Positions 47,640 through 57,990 of a DNA stretch of 64,000 bases are shown in pieces; the stretch's first letter is position 1, and every line of letters starts with the position of its first letter. The position numbers and the translations under genes were made by a program. The notes below the pieces were generated by a model that was given only the letters and a program-made list of their open reading frames with translations, did not search any database and was not told where the DNA came from. The stretch comes from Paragonimus skrjabini miyazakii (Eukaryota; Platyhelminthes; Trematoda; Plagiorchiida; Troglotrematidae). The DNA lies in the NCBI GenBank assembly GCA_014338405.1, contig JTDE01003012.1:2027-66026 (forward strand). Direction: 5' to 3'.

Positions 47640-47870
47640 ATGTTGCAAACCCCTACGTACGTTCAAACACTCGTTTGAACGAGTAGGAATATTTACAGGG
47701 AGCTCACGCACACTAATGTAGGACTCACGCTTTGCACGCGTTTGGCTTTCCGTTGTGTTGCCGTTTCGCCTCATTGCTCGCTAGCCTGCAGAGCAACTTT
47801 GCCCATTGGTAATATACCCCCTCATTTACTTATCGTTCTACGCTCGACCTGTCATGTCGGTTTCTTTGAT
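47640..47870 (+). repeat. Diverged LTR-like segment related to the outer gypsy LTR
   Basis: GTTTGAACGAGTAG at 47673-47686 and the preceding TACGTAC...TTCAAACA order match the outer gypsy LTR read on its own strand (near 32070-32095). Weaker matches follow (GCACGC, CGCTCGA). A perfect 9-bp hairpin lies at 47660-47681. No coding part is attached. Confidence 0.35.
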
Positions 47871-48193
47871 CTTACAGATTAATGAACCCATTTGAATCTT
47901 ACCTTGAAATCTATATTTGGGCTCACCTCTTCGTTATTGTAACTTTACGTATTTGGTGCATGCGCATATCTTTTTCGTAATATTCCGACTAATTTCGTTC
48001 ACCCGCTGTGGATATTATCGAAATCAAGTCGAAATTTTTGTGCTGCTTATTTCTGACCGCGTCAGCAGTCTCCAAACATCCGACATACAGCTGACGACCC
48101 CTACATATTTCCTCAGCTTTTTCTCTACTGCAGCGGGATGTATTAAACCATGTTGGCGACACTTTATTGGGCATACTAATCGATTACATTATG

Positions 48194-48888
48194 TCTTTTG
48201 AACGTCCTTATTATAGACGTTTCGAGCTGCTTCAAAGAAAGGGCAGCGTGTATATTGTAGATTTTTAAAGCAAACTTGGAACCGTCTCCATCGACCTTTT
48301 CAAGCTCGTTTACTATGACTTCCTTGATATGCGTTGCCAATCGAATTCGTTCTCATCGGCCGCCCGTCCCATAGTTGACGACGCTCACATCAGCAGTGCG
48401 GATGAGCCTGCTCCGGAACTTCTGACGTCTACGCCCTCATTATCGACCGCCACCCACTCTGAGTGGGAAGTGCACTGACCAAAGCATATCGTAGAATGAT
48501 AGAGACGTATACACCAACGCAATCGCAGCGGAGTATTTAACACAACAAAAATATGGGTGCGTTAAACTATCTTATTCGGACGTTCATCATTATTACGTAA
48601 TTCGGTTGAGTACGTCATTTGTTTTTGTAATGATACTCAGTCGATTCCGTTTCATCAACTTTTGCATGTTATTCCTGACGCCGGCATGACGCGTACAACA
48701 CCACTAATCGTGATTATCTCCGATTTCCTACTCGATGTCACTCGCGAAAGTTCCGTGGACGCCCATTCCGAACATTCAATTATCTTTTGCGTTCGGTTTT
48801 GCCTTTTTAGGAGATGATACTCGAATGAGAGCCTGCTAGGAAGCGTAGGTATTGGTTTTACTCGCCTGTGGCATCTGAGAATTGTCTT
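48194..48888 (+). repeat. Inverted repeat arm 2 (gypsy pol end plus LTR-like sequence)
   Basis: Reverse complement of 43357-44051, 695 bp. On the plus strand it carries the pol C-terminus to a TGA at 48476-48478, including the same in-frame TAA near 48275 as arm 1, then non-coding sequence. Nothing of the rest of pol precedes it. Confidence 0.9.
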
Positions 48889-49204
48889 CGTAACCAAGAG
48901 GAGAAAGGAAATAATCGCGTGATGGGCCACAGCCCACTCGGCGGTACTCAAAAGCACGCCATGCAAAAAGTGCGTGGAACCTTCAAGTGCGTTAAACAAC
49001 GCTGAAAAGTGTTCAGTTGAACGACCTTGAAGAATGAAATAATAGATGAGTCGATAGGAAAAGAGCAAGCAGTCGCTGCGTGCAATTAGTTGCACGACTG
49101 ATGAAAGTGGCGCTGAGTTCGTATCAGGGCTCCTATAGCAGGCGTACATAGGATTATGCGTTCAGAACAAACAAGCTGGAAAATACGGTTTCAACCGGAA
49201 TCCT
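48889..49204. other. Short stretch between the repeat arm and gypsy gag
   Basis: About 315 bp with no recognised element. A long minus-strand frame here overlaps the repeat arm and is not credible as a gene. Confidence 0.35.
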
Positions 49205-49699
49205 TAGAGAAGCCACACGATCGCCGGTCATTACAGATCCCTGGTCGGCGATAACAACATAGGCGATCCCCTCCTCAGGCAACTATGGACCAAACGCCTC
49301 CTACTCCACGCCTCGGTCATTCTGTCAGTACAGGACCACGACACACCTTTAGAAAAATTACCAGCGAGTGCGGATAAGGTTCGCGAGTGTTTCTCCAAGC
49401 GTCCCACCAACTACGTACGTGACACTTACCCTCACGTCGACGCACAGCAAGATACGCTAGATAACCTCCAACGCCAGGTTTCGCAGCTAACACACATTGT
49501 GAATAACTTAGCTAGATGCCTTATGAAAGACCGTAAATTTGCGCACTCGGTCTCGCTCGTGACCTCCCATTTCTAAATTTCGAATGGCTAACACCTGTTA
49601 TCACCATAGACGTTTCGGCGATAACGCCCACAAATGCACTCAGCCATGTGCATATGCCAGTCCGCTCTCTAAGAGAAATGAAAATCAGGGAAACGACTT

Positions 49700-50635
49700 A
49701 GCCAGACAGTAATGGCTACGGATGCCGCTGGCCAGATCAACCGTCGCGTTTTTTATGTTCGCGACAACTCTACTTGGCTTCGTTTTCTCATCGTCGCCGG
49801 TGCAGAGGTCAGCGTTATACCCCCAGGTAAACTTAAGCGCGGTCTCAAACCCTCGGAGTACACACCATAGGCGGCTAACAAGTCCAAAATCGTGACCTAC
49901 GGCCAACATCTCTTGACAGTCGACCTCGGATTGCGCCGAGGTTTCTCCCGGATTTTTATCATTGCCGACGTCCAACACCCAATCATCGGCGTCGACTTCC
50001 TCATTATTTTCGATTTGGCTGTCGACCTCAGCCACCGTGAACCCGTAGACAGCACCACTACTTTGTGCGTTCAAGGTGAAGCCACCACCATCAACTCGAT
50101 CGGACTTCGAACGGCTTTACCGGAGGCCAACCAATATACGGTGCTGTTGAAACAACTTCCGAGAATTTATCAACCTACACAGAATAGACTGGCGCCGAAA
50201 CATGACGTTGTTCATCACATCGTCACCAAGGGACCACCCAGATTCGCACATCCACGTCGACTGCCGCCCGAAAAACTGAAGATCACCAAAGCGGAATTTG
50301 TGGAAATGCTGCGTCTCGGAATCATCCGTCCCTCAAACAACCCATGGTCATCATCTTTACACATAGTCCCCAGGACGACCGCAGGAGATTGGAGACCATG
50401 CGGTGACTACCGGGTGCCGAACAACGCCACCCTGCCGGATCACTATCCCATTCCACACATTCATGAATCTTCTATTGACCTATCGCGAAAGGAGATCTTT
50501 TCCAAAATAGATCTGGTCAAAGCATATCATCACATTTCAATGGGCCCCGATGACATCGTCAAAACAGCCATCACAACCGCATTTGGCCTCTTCGAATTTG
50601 TTCGTGTACACTTTGACCTCAGGAACGCCATCTAA
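49700..50635 (+). pseudogene. Fourth gypsy element: protease and first half of RT
   Basis: Protease: LRFLIVAGAEVSVIPP, where family members have DTG in place of VAG, so the active-site Asp is gone; HPIIGVDFLIIFDLAVD follows. RT: RLGIIRPSNNPWSSSLHIVP, WRPCGDYRVPNNATL, IFSKIDLVKAYHHISM (first catalytic Asp kept). A TAG breaks the protease near 49868 and another stop ends this frame at 50633. Confidence 0.85.
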
Positions 50636-51580
50636 ACTTCTCAACGCTTCGACAACCAAGTTCTACGCGGACTATACTTTGTGTTCGTTTGTATTGATGA
50701 CATACTGGTTGCCAACAATAATGTCCAGAAGCATCTGTCTCATTTGAAATCTGCACTTGAATGTTTAAATCACTACAGCGTCACCATCAACACAACTAAA
50801 TGCGTTTTCGGTGCTTCTGACGTTGACTTTCTCGGTCTTTGCATCGATAAAGACGGCATCAGACCACTACCAGAGAAAGCCACTGTAATTTCGGATTATC
50901 CATTGCCTCTGTCCATCAAAAGGCTCTGTCAATTTTGGGGGGTTGTCAATTACCATTGTCGCTTCATCCCCAATTGCTCTGACATGCTCAAACCACTTAC
51001 CGATTTGCTGAAGAGTAAACCCAATATGTTCGACTTCACCCCAGAAGCCGCCGCCGCTTTCACATCCGTCAAGCAGACCCTAGCAAACGCTACATCCCTC
51101 GGCTATCTGAGTACTGACGAACATGCGCGGTTAGTTCTAGAGACCAATGCATCCCAGTCTGCTCTCGGCGCTGTTTTGCAGCAAGTCAAAGAAAATGAAG
51201 TCCGACCGTTTTCCTTTTTCTTCCGAAAGCTACAGCTTGCCCAAACGAGGTACAGCACCTTCGGCAAAGAACTGCTAGCTATCTACCTTGCCGTCAAACA
51301 TTTCCGACATGTGTTAGAAGGACGTCCGTACTGACCACAAGCCATTAACACACGCTTTCAACACTTCGCCAGACAGATACTCCTCGAGAGAAACACGCCA
51401 CTTAGACTTTCTTTCGCAGTTCGCGACGGACATCTGCAACATCGATAGTCCCAACAACCTCGTCACAGACGCCTTATCTCGCGCGAATATTCATCATTTA
51501 GTCGCATCTCCTATTAATTTAGAAGCCATGGCGGCGATCCAACAAAACGATGAGGAATTCACTCAACTGAATTCAATCAG
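50636..51580 (+). pseudogene. Fourth gypsy element: second half of RT and RNase H
   Basis: VFVCIDDILVANNNVQKHLS holds the catalytic DD. Then FLGLCIDKDGIRPLPEKA, YHCRFIPNCSDMLKPLTDLL and the RNase H parts ETNASQSALGAVLQQV, GKELLAIYLAVKHFRHVLE, VTDALSRANIHHLV. Frame break near 51334. Confidence 0.85.
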
Positions 51581-51717
51581 TCGACCTTGAACGCGCACGA
51601 TTCAAACTTGAAGATAAGTTGTTCCTTCCCTTTTTGCTACCATTTGCCTGCAAGTGTCTCGCATTTGGTTTTTAAAGCGTGTGAGCATCTTAAAAGCGAA
51701 TTACCGTTGGTTACAAG

Positions 51718-52993
51718 TTGGTTTCTTCTACTGGTCATAAATCAAATTATCTAAGCCAGACAATCATTCCCCGAGTCTCTTATCCTGGCCTCAACAAGCA
51801 GTGTGGCAAAAAGGTAGCGGCCGGAATTCAATGTGACATATGCGATAGATGGTGTTATCAATCGTGTGCACGCATAAGCACAGAACTATATAAACTGCAC
51901 AGCAAATATGCTGACCTGTGCTGGGTCCCTGTTGAATGCATGACTAGAGGAAGAAAGTGGCTTAGTATTTCAGACAGATCGGAATCCGTAATAGGTGCTT
52001 CACACAGCACGAATTCCAGTACCCGGTCCCCAAATCACCAACCAACCTCGGAACTCTGCGCCTGCAAAGACAGTGACTAAACAAATCGGAACCTCGAGAA
52101 ATGGCATGCGCACGCCGACGGCCTATTGCAAGCGGCCCGTAGGCCCCACACCGAGAGGTAGACCACTGGTGCACTCAACGCCACTTACGTTAACGTCCAT
52201 ACGCCCTCAGAACCACATCTTGAGATCCCAGAAACTCCAAAAGGCCAATGAGACTGCCCAGAGATCACGAAAAGCAACTACAAGTAAGGCTTCTAGATCT
52301 TGGAAGGCAACAAATTTGACGCCAAAAGGGCATATGAAAGAAGATTGCAGGACGCCCCCAAGCGGTCGCGTGCACCTGAGCCCGACTAATGTCGATGCGG
52401 TTATTACACGGATAGTGCAACACGAGGCACATCTGCGTGACGTTACGGCTAATCTACAAAAACATATTAGTGCAGTTAGATAGTTGCTAAGTTCCTATGA
52501 GGCCACTCTAAAAAGGGACAGGAACATAATTATCCAAGCCACCAAACCGGTCATACAGGATCCTAAACATAGGAGATCCTCGGAAAGACAACTCATTCTA
52601 AACGTTCTGCAAAACAATGAGCTACCCACATCGACGGAGTGGCGCTGAGCGCACAGACTCGGTAAGTGGACTCTACCAGGCACACAGAAAAACCATCCCA
52701 GGCCGCTCCTAGTCGAATTTCGAGATCGTAACGCTCGAGATCTGGTACTAACGAAAGCTGGCACGATAGGTCAGAGAATGCCAGGCATAAAGGTTGTAGA
52801 AGATACAGCCATGCATCACAAATCTGACACGTATGTGGCGATATCGGCTGCACCAGAAATCAAAAGCGAGCGTCTAGGCACAAACCAGGTCCAACAAAGA
52901 AACTACAACTCCAAGGAAGCCAGACGACGACGTAACAGTTTAGGAGAGTCAAACACCGACGATAAAAATGGTTTGCATCGGTCCGGATCATAA
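51718..52993 (+). pseudogene. CR1-like LINE ORF1 (PHD-type zinc finger), broken
   Basis: At about 51795-51940: LNKQCGKKVAAGIQCDICDR and WCYQSCARISTEL, a PHD-like Cys-rich motif typical of CR1 ORF1 proteins (one Cys replaced in WVPVEC). A basic Ser/Lys-rich stretch follows in another frame (52000-52483), then HLRDVTANLQKHISAVR (coiled). A distal part around 52690-52780 reads RPLLVEFRDRNARDLVLTKA. At least two frame changes. Confidence 0.7.
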
Positions 52994-53091
52994 CCTCATG
53001 TTCAAAAAAACGAGCTAATCCACCGGAGGTTTCCTCCGAGGGGTTAAATGCCACAAAAATACGGAGCAGGCAGAAGGCCAGATCGCCGGAG

Positions 53092-55848
53092 TTGAAGTGC
53101 ATGCTGGCCAATGTATGCAGCCTGCTTAATAAAAGAGATGAGCTACAAACAGCGATTCACTCCGTAGACGTTTGCTTGCTCACAGAAACATGGCTCAAAG
53201 ATGAAATAGATATGAGGATTAGGAGCGTGGGTTTCAGTGGTATCGCAGTGATCGTGGCAATGCCGTTGGAGGCGGTTGCCTATTCTTGATCAAAAGTTCT
53301 ATAAGGCAGTCACACGTGAACTATAACTGCAGTTGCGTGAGCATTCCAACCGCCGTCGGCCTACTGCATGTCAACCCTCCATTGATAGTCTTCGGGGTGT
53401 ATCGAAGTCCGGGTGCGCAACCAGAAGAAGACGAAGCATTGCTGAAATCACTCCAGTCGGTTCGCCACTCGGGCTATCGCATTCTCTTGTTGGGGGATTT
53501 TAATGCTCCTAAAGTCAACTGGCGATTGAGATCTGTCAGTGGTCGAGGTTTTGATCACAAATTCCTCAAACTAGTCAACAATTTCACACTAACACGGCAT
53601 GCGAGAGTGGCCACGAGATTCCGACCTGGTCAGATAGCCTCAGCATTAGACTTAATCATAACTTGCCATAGCACTGACATCGTTAACATGTTGACTGCGG
53701 CACCACGCGGAAAGAGCGATCACATGTGGATTTATTTTTCGTTCCAGTGTGCCCTATCGGAATATCAAACACACAAAGTGCAACTTTTTCACCGAATTTA
53801 CCAAAATAAGCTGATATTGGAAGCTGATAAAATGACCCGGAACACAACAGTTTCTGTAGAGGACGTCGATAATTTGTAGGCAAACTACGTTGACAACCTC
53901 CGGGACCTTACAGATAGAAACGTCCCTCAGAAACAAGTCGGAGGAAGGGGTAGGAAGCCATGGGTTCGCCCCAGGATCAAGAGAGCTTTCTAACGCGAGT
54001 ATATGGCCTGGAAGGCATATATTCAGCAAAAGGGGTTTAAAAACTTCCTGATATACAAAAAAGCCCGAAACGAAGCAATTAAAATAGCAAGGATTGCTCG
54101 TCTCAGCTATGAGCTTAAGCTAGCACGGGACATTAAAAGAACCCCAAGAGGTTTTACAGTTATCCTCAGTTCAGATCCTACCTAAGAAAGGAAATTGAGA
54201 CCTCAATTTCCTATAACGGAGAGCTTATAACGATTGACAAGGGCATAGCCGACGCATTCATGACACAGTTTCAAAGTGTCTATCGCTCAGACAACGGAGC
54301 ACCCGAACCTTACCCTAACACCGTGAGTGTCGCCATGGTTGATCAATATATTGAGCGAGCAATATTTCAACTAAACAGTACAAAGTCCGCAAGACCCGAC
54401 CATATCCACCCGGTTACCCTGAAGCCTCTAGCCAAATTGCTGGCGTCGCCTTTTACCCAGCTGTTCAATTTCACACTGGGAACAGGGGTAGTTGTGAGGG
54501 ACTGGAAACAAGCCATTATAATTCCCATCTTCAGAGATGGTAACCGTTCAGAGGTCGGAAATTACAGACCAGTAAGCCTAACTAGTGTCGTCAGCAAAAT
54601 TTTTGAACGCTTATTACGTGAGAGGATCTGTCGATTTCTCTGCGAGAAGAAATTCCTCAAACATTTCATCACGACTTTCTTAAAGGTAGATCTTGTCTCA
54701 CCAATCTGCTGATGTTCTTAGACACTGTCGCGGAGAAGCTGGATAAAGGGGAAGTGGTCGAGGTGTGCTACCTAGATTTCCAGAAAGCCTTCGACACTGT
54801 CAACCACAGGCTTTTGGACTGGAAGCTACGAGAAGCTGGAATTTCCCCTAGAATCTGCAGGTGGATACAAACCGTTCTAGTTGGAAGATCGTGCAGGGCG
54901 AGAGTAAAAGGAATATTGTCAGACAAGGGTTCCCCATTAAGCGGAGTACCTCAAAGGTCAATCCTCGCCTCTCTGCTCTTCCTGGTATACATAAATGACT
55001 CGACCGACAACCTGGTCAGTCCATGCTACCTGTATGCAGATGACATAAAGCTGGTGGGAAATTCGTTGGTTTCGGGCGTCCTTCAGGAGGACATTCTGAA
55101 GATCTGTGAATGGACATTAAGGTGGGATTTACCACTGAATGTTCTCAAAAGTCATATCCTCGCTAATGCTACTCAGTCGACCCCTAGGTATATAACGGAT
55201 GCACCTGGACGGACAATCGAACTTGCAACAAAACAGCAAACGAGAGACTTGGGTCCCCATGTCACTAGCACGTTTGCCCTAACTGCCCAGTGTGTTGCAG
55301 CCGCGACAAAAGCACGGAGAGCGTTATACCGACTAAAATCTGCGATCGCCAACCCGTGTCCAGCAGTATTCATTCCACTATACTCGGCCATAGTTCGACC
55401 CCATCTGGAATATTGTGCCCAGGCTTGCTCACTGTATCTAAAAAAGGACATAGCTCTTCTCGAAATAGTACAAACGCTCGCCACAGGTATGGCATGGGGT
55501 ATGAATGGTCTTAGCTACCAAGACCGATTAAGCTCGTTGAACTTATTCCCGCTCGAACGTCGGTGGATAAGAGGAGACCTTATTGAAATGTACAAAATTA
55601 CCCACCACACCGACACAAGTCCCCTGGCATGTTTATTTGTGATGCGTATGGACAGAGATTTAAGAGGGCATAGGTTCATGATCAAGAAAACAGGATCATG
55701 ATTGGCAGTTAGGTTCAACTTTTTCACTAACCGGGTGGTCAACTCGTGGAACAAATTACCTGCAAAGATCGCGGAGGCCTCCAGTGTAGACGTATTCAAA
55801 ACAGAACCAGACAAATGTTGGACCAACCTTTATTCCACTTTGCACTAA
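53092..55848 (+). pseudogene. CR1-like LINE ORF2 (endonuclease and reverse transcriptase), broken
   Basis: APE-type endonuclease: MKCMLANVCSLLNKRDEL, VCLLTETWLKDE (catalytic Glu), ILLLGDFNAPKVNW, GKSDHMWIYF. RT: ARPDHIHPVTLKPLAKLL, DWKQAIIIPIFRDGNRSEVG, NYRPVSLTSVVSKIFERLL, YLDFQKAFDTVNHRLLDWKL (first catalytic Asp), GVPQRSILASLLFLVYIND, CYLYADDIKLVGN (catalytic YADD), HLEYCAQACS. Stops or shifts lie near 53288, 53878, 54183, 54711 and 55699. The stretch 55849-56042 is likely 3' untranslated. Confidence 0.88.
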
Positions 55849-56069
55849 TCGAAAAATGATTTGCTATTACCTTTCAAGGCAACCTGGATTTGTTGTCTTT
55901 TATCCCTACCGTCAGACCACTACCGAAAGCATCCGCAACGACAGAAAACGCAGTCTGGCCAATCTCCGGATCACACAAGTCAAGCATCAGGACGTCAACA
56001 GTTTCAGGCCTACATCAAGTCCTGGATTTGAAATTGAAATAGAACTAAACTCTCATCCGTCCTTGAAAT

Positions 56070-57209
56070 TTGTTCACCTACCATTGCTGCATTGCGACTC
56101 AAATTCACTGTGACATATCCACCGGTAAACCTCGACCTTATGTCCCCACTAACTACTGGCGAAACATTCTCAGACATTTCCATCCTGTCCCCCATCATAG
56201 CATCCGTTCCACCGTCAAACTAATTACCGACCGTTTCGTCTGGCCGAACACCTGCCATAACCTATGTGAACGAGCCAAGCATGGTCTATCCTGTCAGCAA
56301 AGTAAGATACACCGACAAACCATTACCACACCTGGCACTTTCAGGGTACCAGGCACCCGTTTCAAACACGTTTGTGGTGACATAGTAGGCCCACTTCCAC
56401 CCTCAAACGACTTTAGGTGTTTGTTGAACTGCATTGCTCGTTTCACACGCTGGCCGCAAGCAACACCCATACGCAACATCTCAGCCGAGAACATCGCATG
56501 GACGTTTGTAGAAATTTGGGTATCCTCCTTCGTTATACCTGCCACCATCACTACTGACCGCGGTTCCCAATTCACATCCACGCTGTTTCGCGATCTGCAG
56601 CACTTAGTCGGCTGTGAACACTTCCGAACAACCGCCTATCACCTAGCAACAACTGACTTAATGAAACGTTTCCACCGTCAACTTGAAGCCGTCATCCTTG
56701 CTACATCTGATTTAAACTGGTGGGAAAATTTACTACTCATTTTGCTTGCCGTCCGTAACACCACCAAAGAAGACATCGGCTGCACTCCAGCTGAACTCGT
56801 CGATAGCAACACCTTACGCCTACCAAGTGAAATGTTTATAGATTCTAGAACCACTGGCGAAATAGACCCAACGTCATACGTCACACGTCTGAGATGACAC
56901 ATGAGCAGATTAAAACCAACCCCGACGAGGATCACCCCGAGGCAGACTCATGTACACGAGGACTTGCGCACTTGCCCCTTAGTGGTTATCAGAGCCGACG
57001 CACAAAGGAAGCCCCTACAGCCACCCTATGACGGCCCGCTTAGAGTACTTGAACGCGAAGACAAGTACTTCATCACCAACCGTCATGGCACTCGCGATTC
57101 AGTAAGCGTCGACTGCTTAAATGGGGCCTATGTGGATCCCTTCGATTTGCCTCCTCCTCCTCCTCTGGCCATGCCCACCTCTTCTGCCCATCCACGTCTT
57201 CCAAACTAA
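56070..57209 (+). pseudogene. Fourth gypsy element: integrase and pol C-terminus
   Basis: Zinc region PHHSIRSTVKLITDRFVWP with LSCQQ; the first of the two Cys is Gly. Core: HVCGDIVGPLPPSND, TTDRGSQFTSTLF, YHLATTDLMKRFHRQLE, where the catalytic Glu is Lys. The C-terminus at 56901-57209 has PPYDGPLRVLEREDKYFI and a proline run. Stop at 56895. Not functional. Confidence 0.85.
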
Positions 57210-57410
57210 TCCGTTCCACAAACCTCACAAACGCTTTCAAACTCTACTAGTCCTGCTGAGGATGTACAATCCCTTCATCCTCCTACAGCGCAAACACGTT
57301 GCGGACGACCGCAAAACCTCCTGTCCGTTTTGCAGATTACAAAGAGTAATGTAACTCATCTTCTTTTCGAACGTTCTATAATTTAACTAACGCTCTAAGG
57401 GGGAGTTCTG

Positions 57411-57854
57411 TATCGTTTGGTACAGTATTTTGTACTGCATAATTCTCATTGATTTTTATAATTTTCACATGTACACCCGATGTTTAAACCATATGAATCG
57501 AATCAATTAACAATAAAAAAATTACACTTCCAAGGTTGCCAGCCATGTGTTCTCTCTCTGCGTCCAGTGTCATCTGTGTACAGATTTTGGGACAGTCGAA
57601 GACTAACGGAATCGGTCTTTATTTCAGCACATTTCCGAACTCATCTGTCGTCGGAATTATCTTCGTTGTGACCTCCAAAATTACTTGGGAACTACACGAC
57701 ATATCTTATTCATTGGATAATTTATTCTCTGTAGTCGAACTCTAGACAACGCACCTTTACGAAGTATTGTGAGTCATTTCAAAATTGAACACCACCCACA
57801 CTCAATCGTAGCCTTTGCCTTCAGATAAGTCTTTGGGCTAGCCCACTTCGAAAG
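57411..57854 (+). repeat. Presumed 3' LTR region of the fourth gypsy element
   Basis: The purine tract is followed by TGTATCGTTTGG at about 57409, the expected LTR start. No second LTR copy exists in the window, so the LTR end cannot be set. Confidence 0.4.
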
Positions 57855-57990
57855 GAATCACTAGACTCGAGTTTTCTCATATTAGAGCTCATCAGTAGTG
57901 CATATCCTTATCCGGATCGAAGATTGCACTCTGACCCTCGTGCTTGTGAGACTAGCGTGTTAACCACAACGCCAGCAACCTCACAATAAG
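57855..57990 (-). repeat. Short tRNA-like repeat with hammerhead motif, copy C
   Basis: Minus strand: a tRNA-like head with TGGTTAACACGCTAGT (57951-57966, A-box-like) and CACAAGCACGAGGGTCAGAG, then TTCGATCC (B-box-like), a short spacer, and a hammerhead. The head resembles the pol III promoter of tRNA-derived SINEs. This is the best preserved of the three copies. Confidence 0.65.
57859..57900 (-). ncRNA. Hammerhead ribozyme motif, copy C (best fold)
   Basis: Minus strand: CACTA (57896-57900) then CTGATGAG, CTC pairing with GAG (stem II), AAAAC where the core is normally GAAAC, ACTCGAGT as a minimal stem III, the C of the cleavage site (GTC), and TAGTG (57859-57863), which pairs perfectly with the first CACTA as stem I. 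The order is that of a type I hammerhead with very short stem III. The G of the GAAA box is missing, so this copy may be inactive. Confidence 0.6.

Larger units (their letters stand above)
45771..48193. other. Stretch between inverted repeat arms, mostly without features
   Basis: Holds a possible exon (46910-47096) and a diverged LTR-like segment (47640-47870). The open frame 46360-46701 has no recognised product. Confidence 0.35.
51590..56042 (+). mobile_element. CR1-like LINE inserted in the fourth gypsy element
   Basis: About 4.45 kb with a PHD-type ORF1 and an endonuclease/RT ORF2. It lies exactly between the RNase H end (about 51580) and the integrase start (about 56050) of the gypsy element. 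AACTGAATTC at 51565-51574 and AACTAAACTC at 56043-56052 may be an imperfect target duplication. Both ORFs contain stops and frameshifts. Ends are approximate. Confidence 0.8.
49205..57410 (+). mobile_element. Fourth gypsy element (CsRn1-like), 5'-truncated and split by a LINE
   Basis: Plus strand. Late gag from about 49228 (LVGDNNIGDPLLRQLWTKRL) with the knuckle CYHHRRFGDNAHKCTQPC near 49600-49655, which fits the CHCC type of CsRn1. Protease, RT and RNase H run to about 51580; a CR1-like LINE follows (51590-56042); integrase and pol C-terminus occupy 56043-57209; a purine tract (TAAGGGGGAG near 57396-57405) then leads to a TGTATCG start of a presumed 3' LTR. No 5' LTR or gag N-terminus. Catalytic residues are lost in protease and integrase. 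Confidence 0.85.

Noticed and set aside
48655..49149. Minus-strand open frame of 164 codons
   Set aside because: Overlaps inverted repeat arm 2, which is gypsy terminal sequence on the other strand. No recognisable product.
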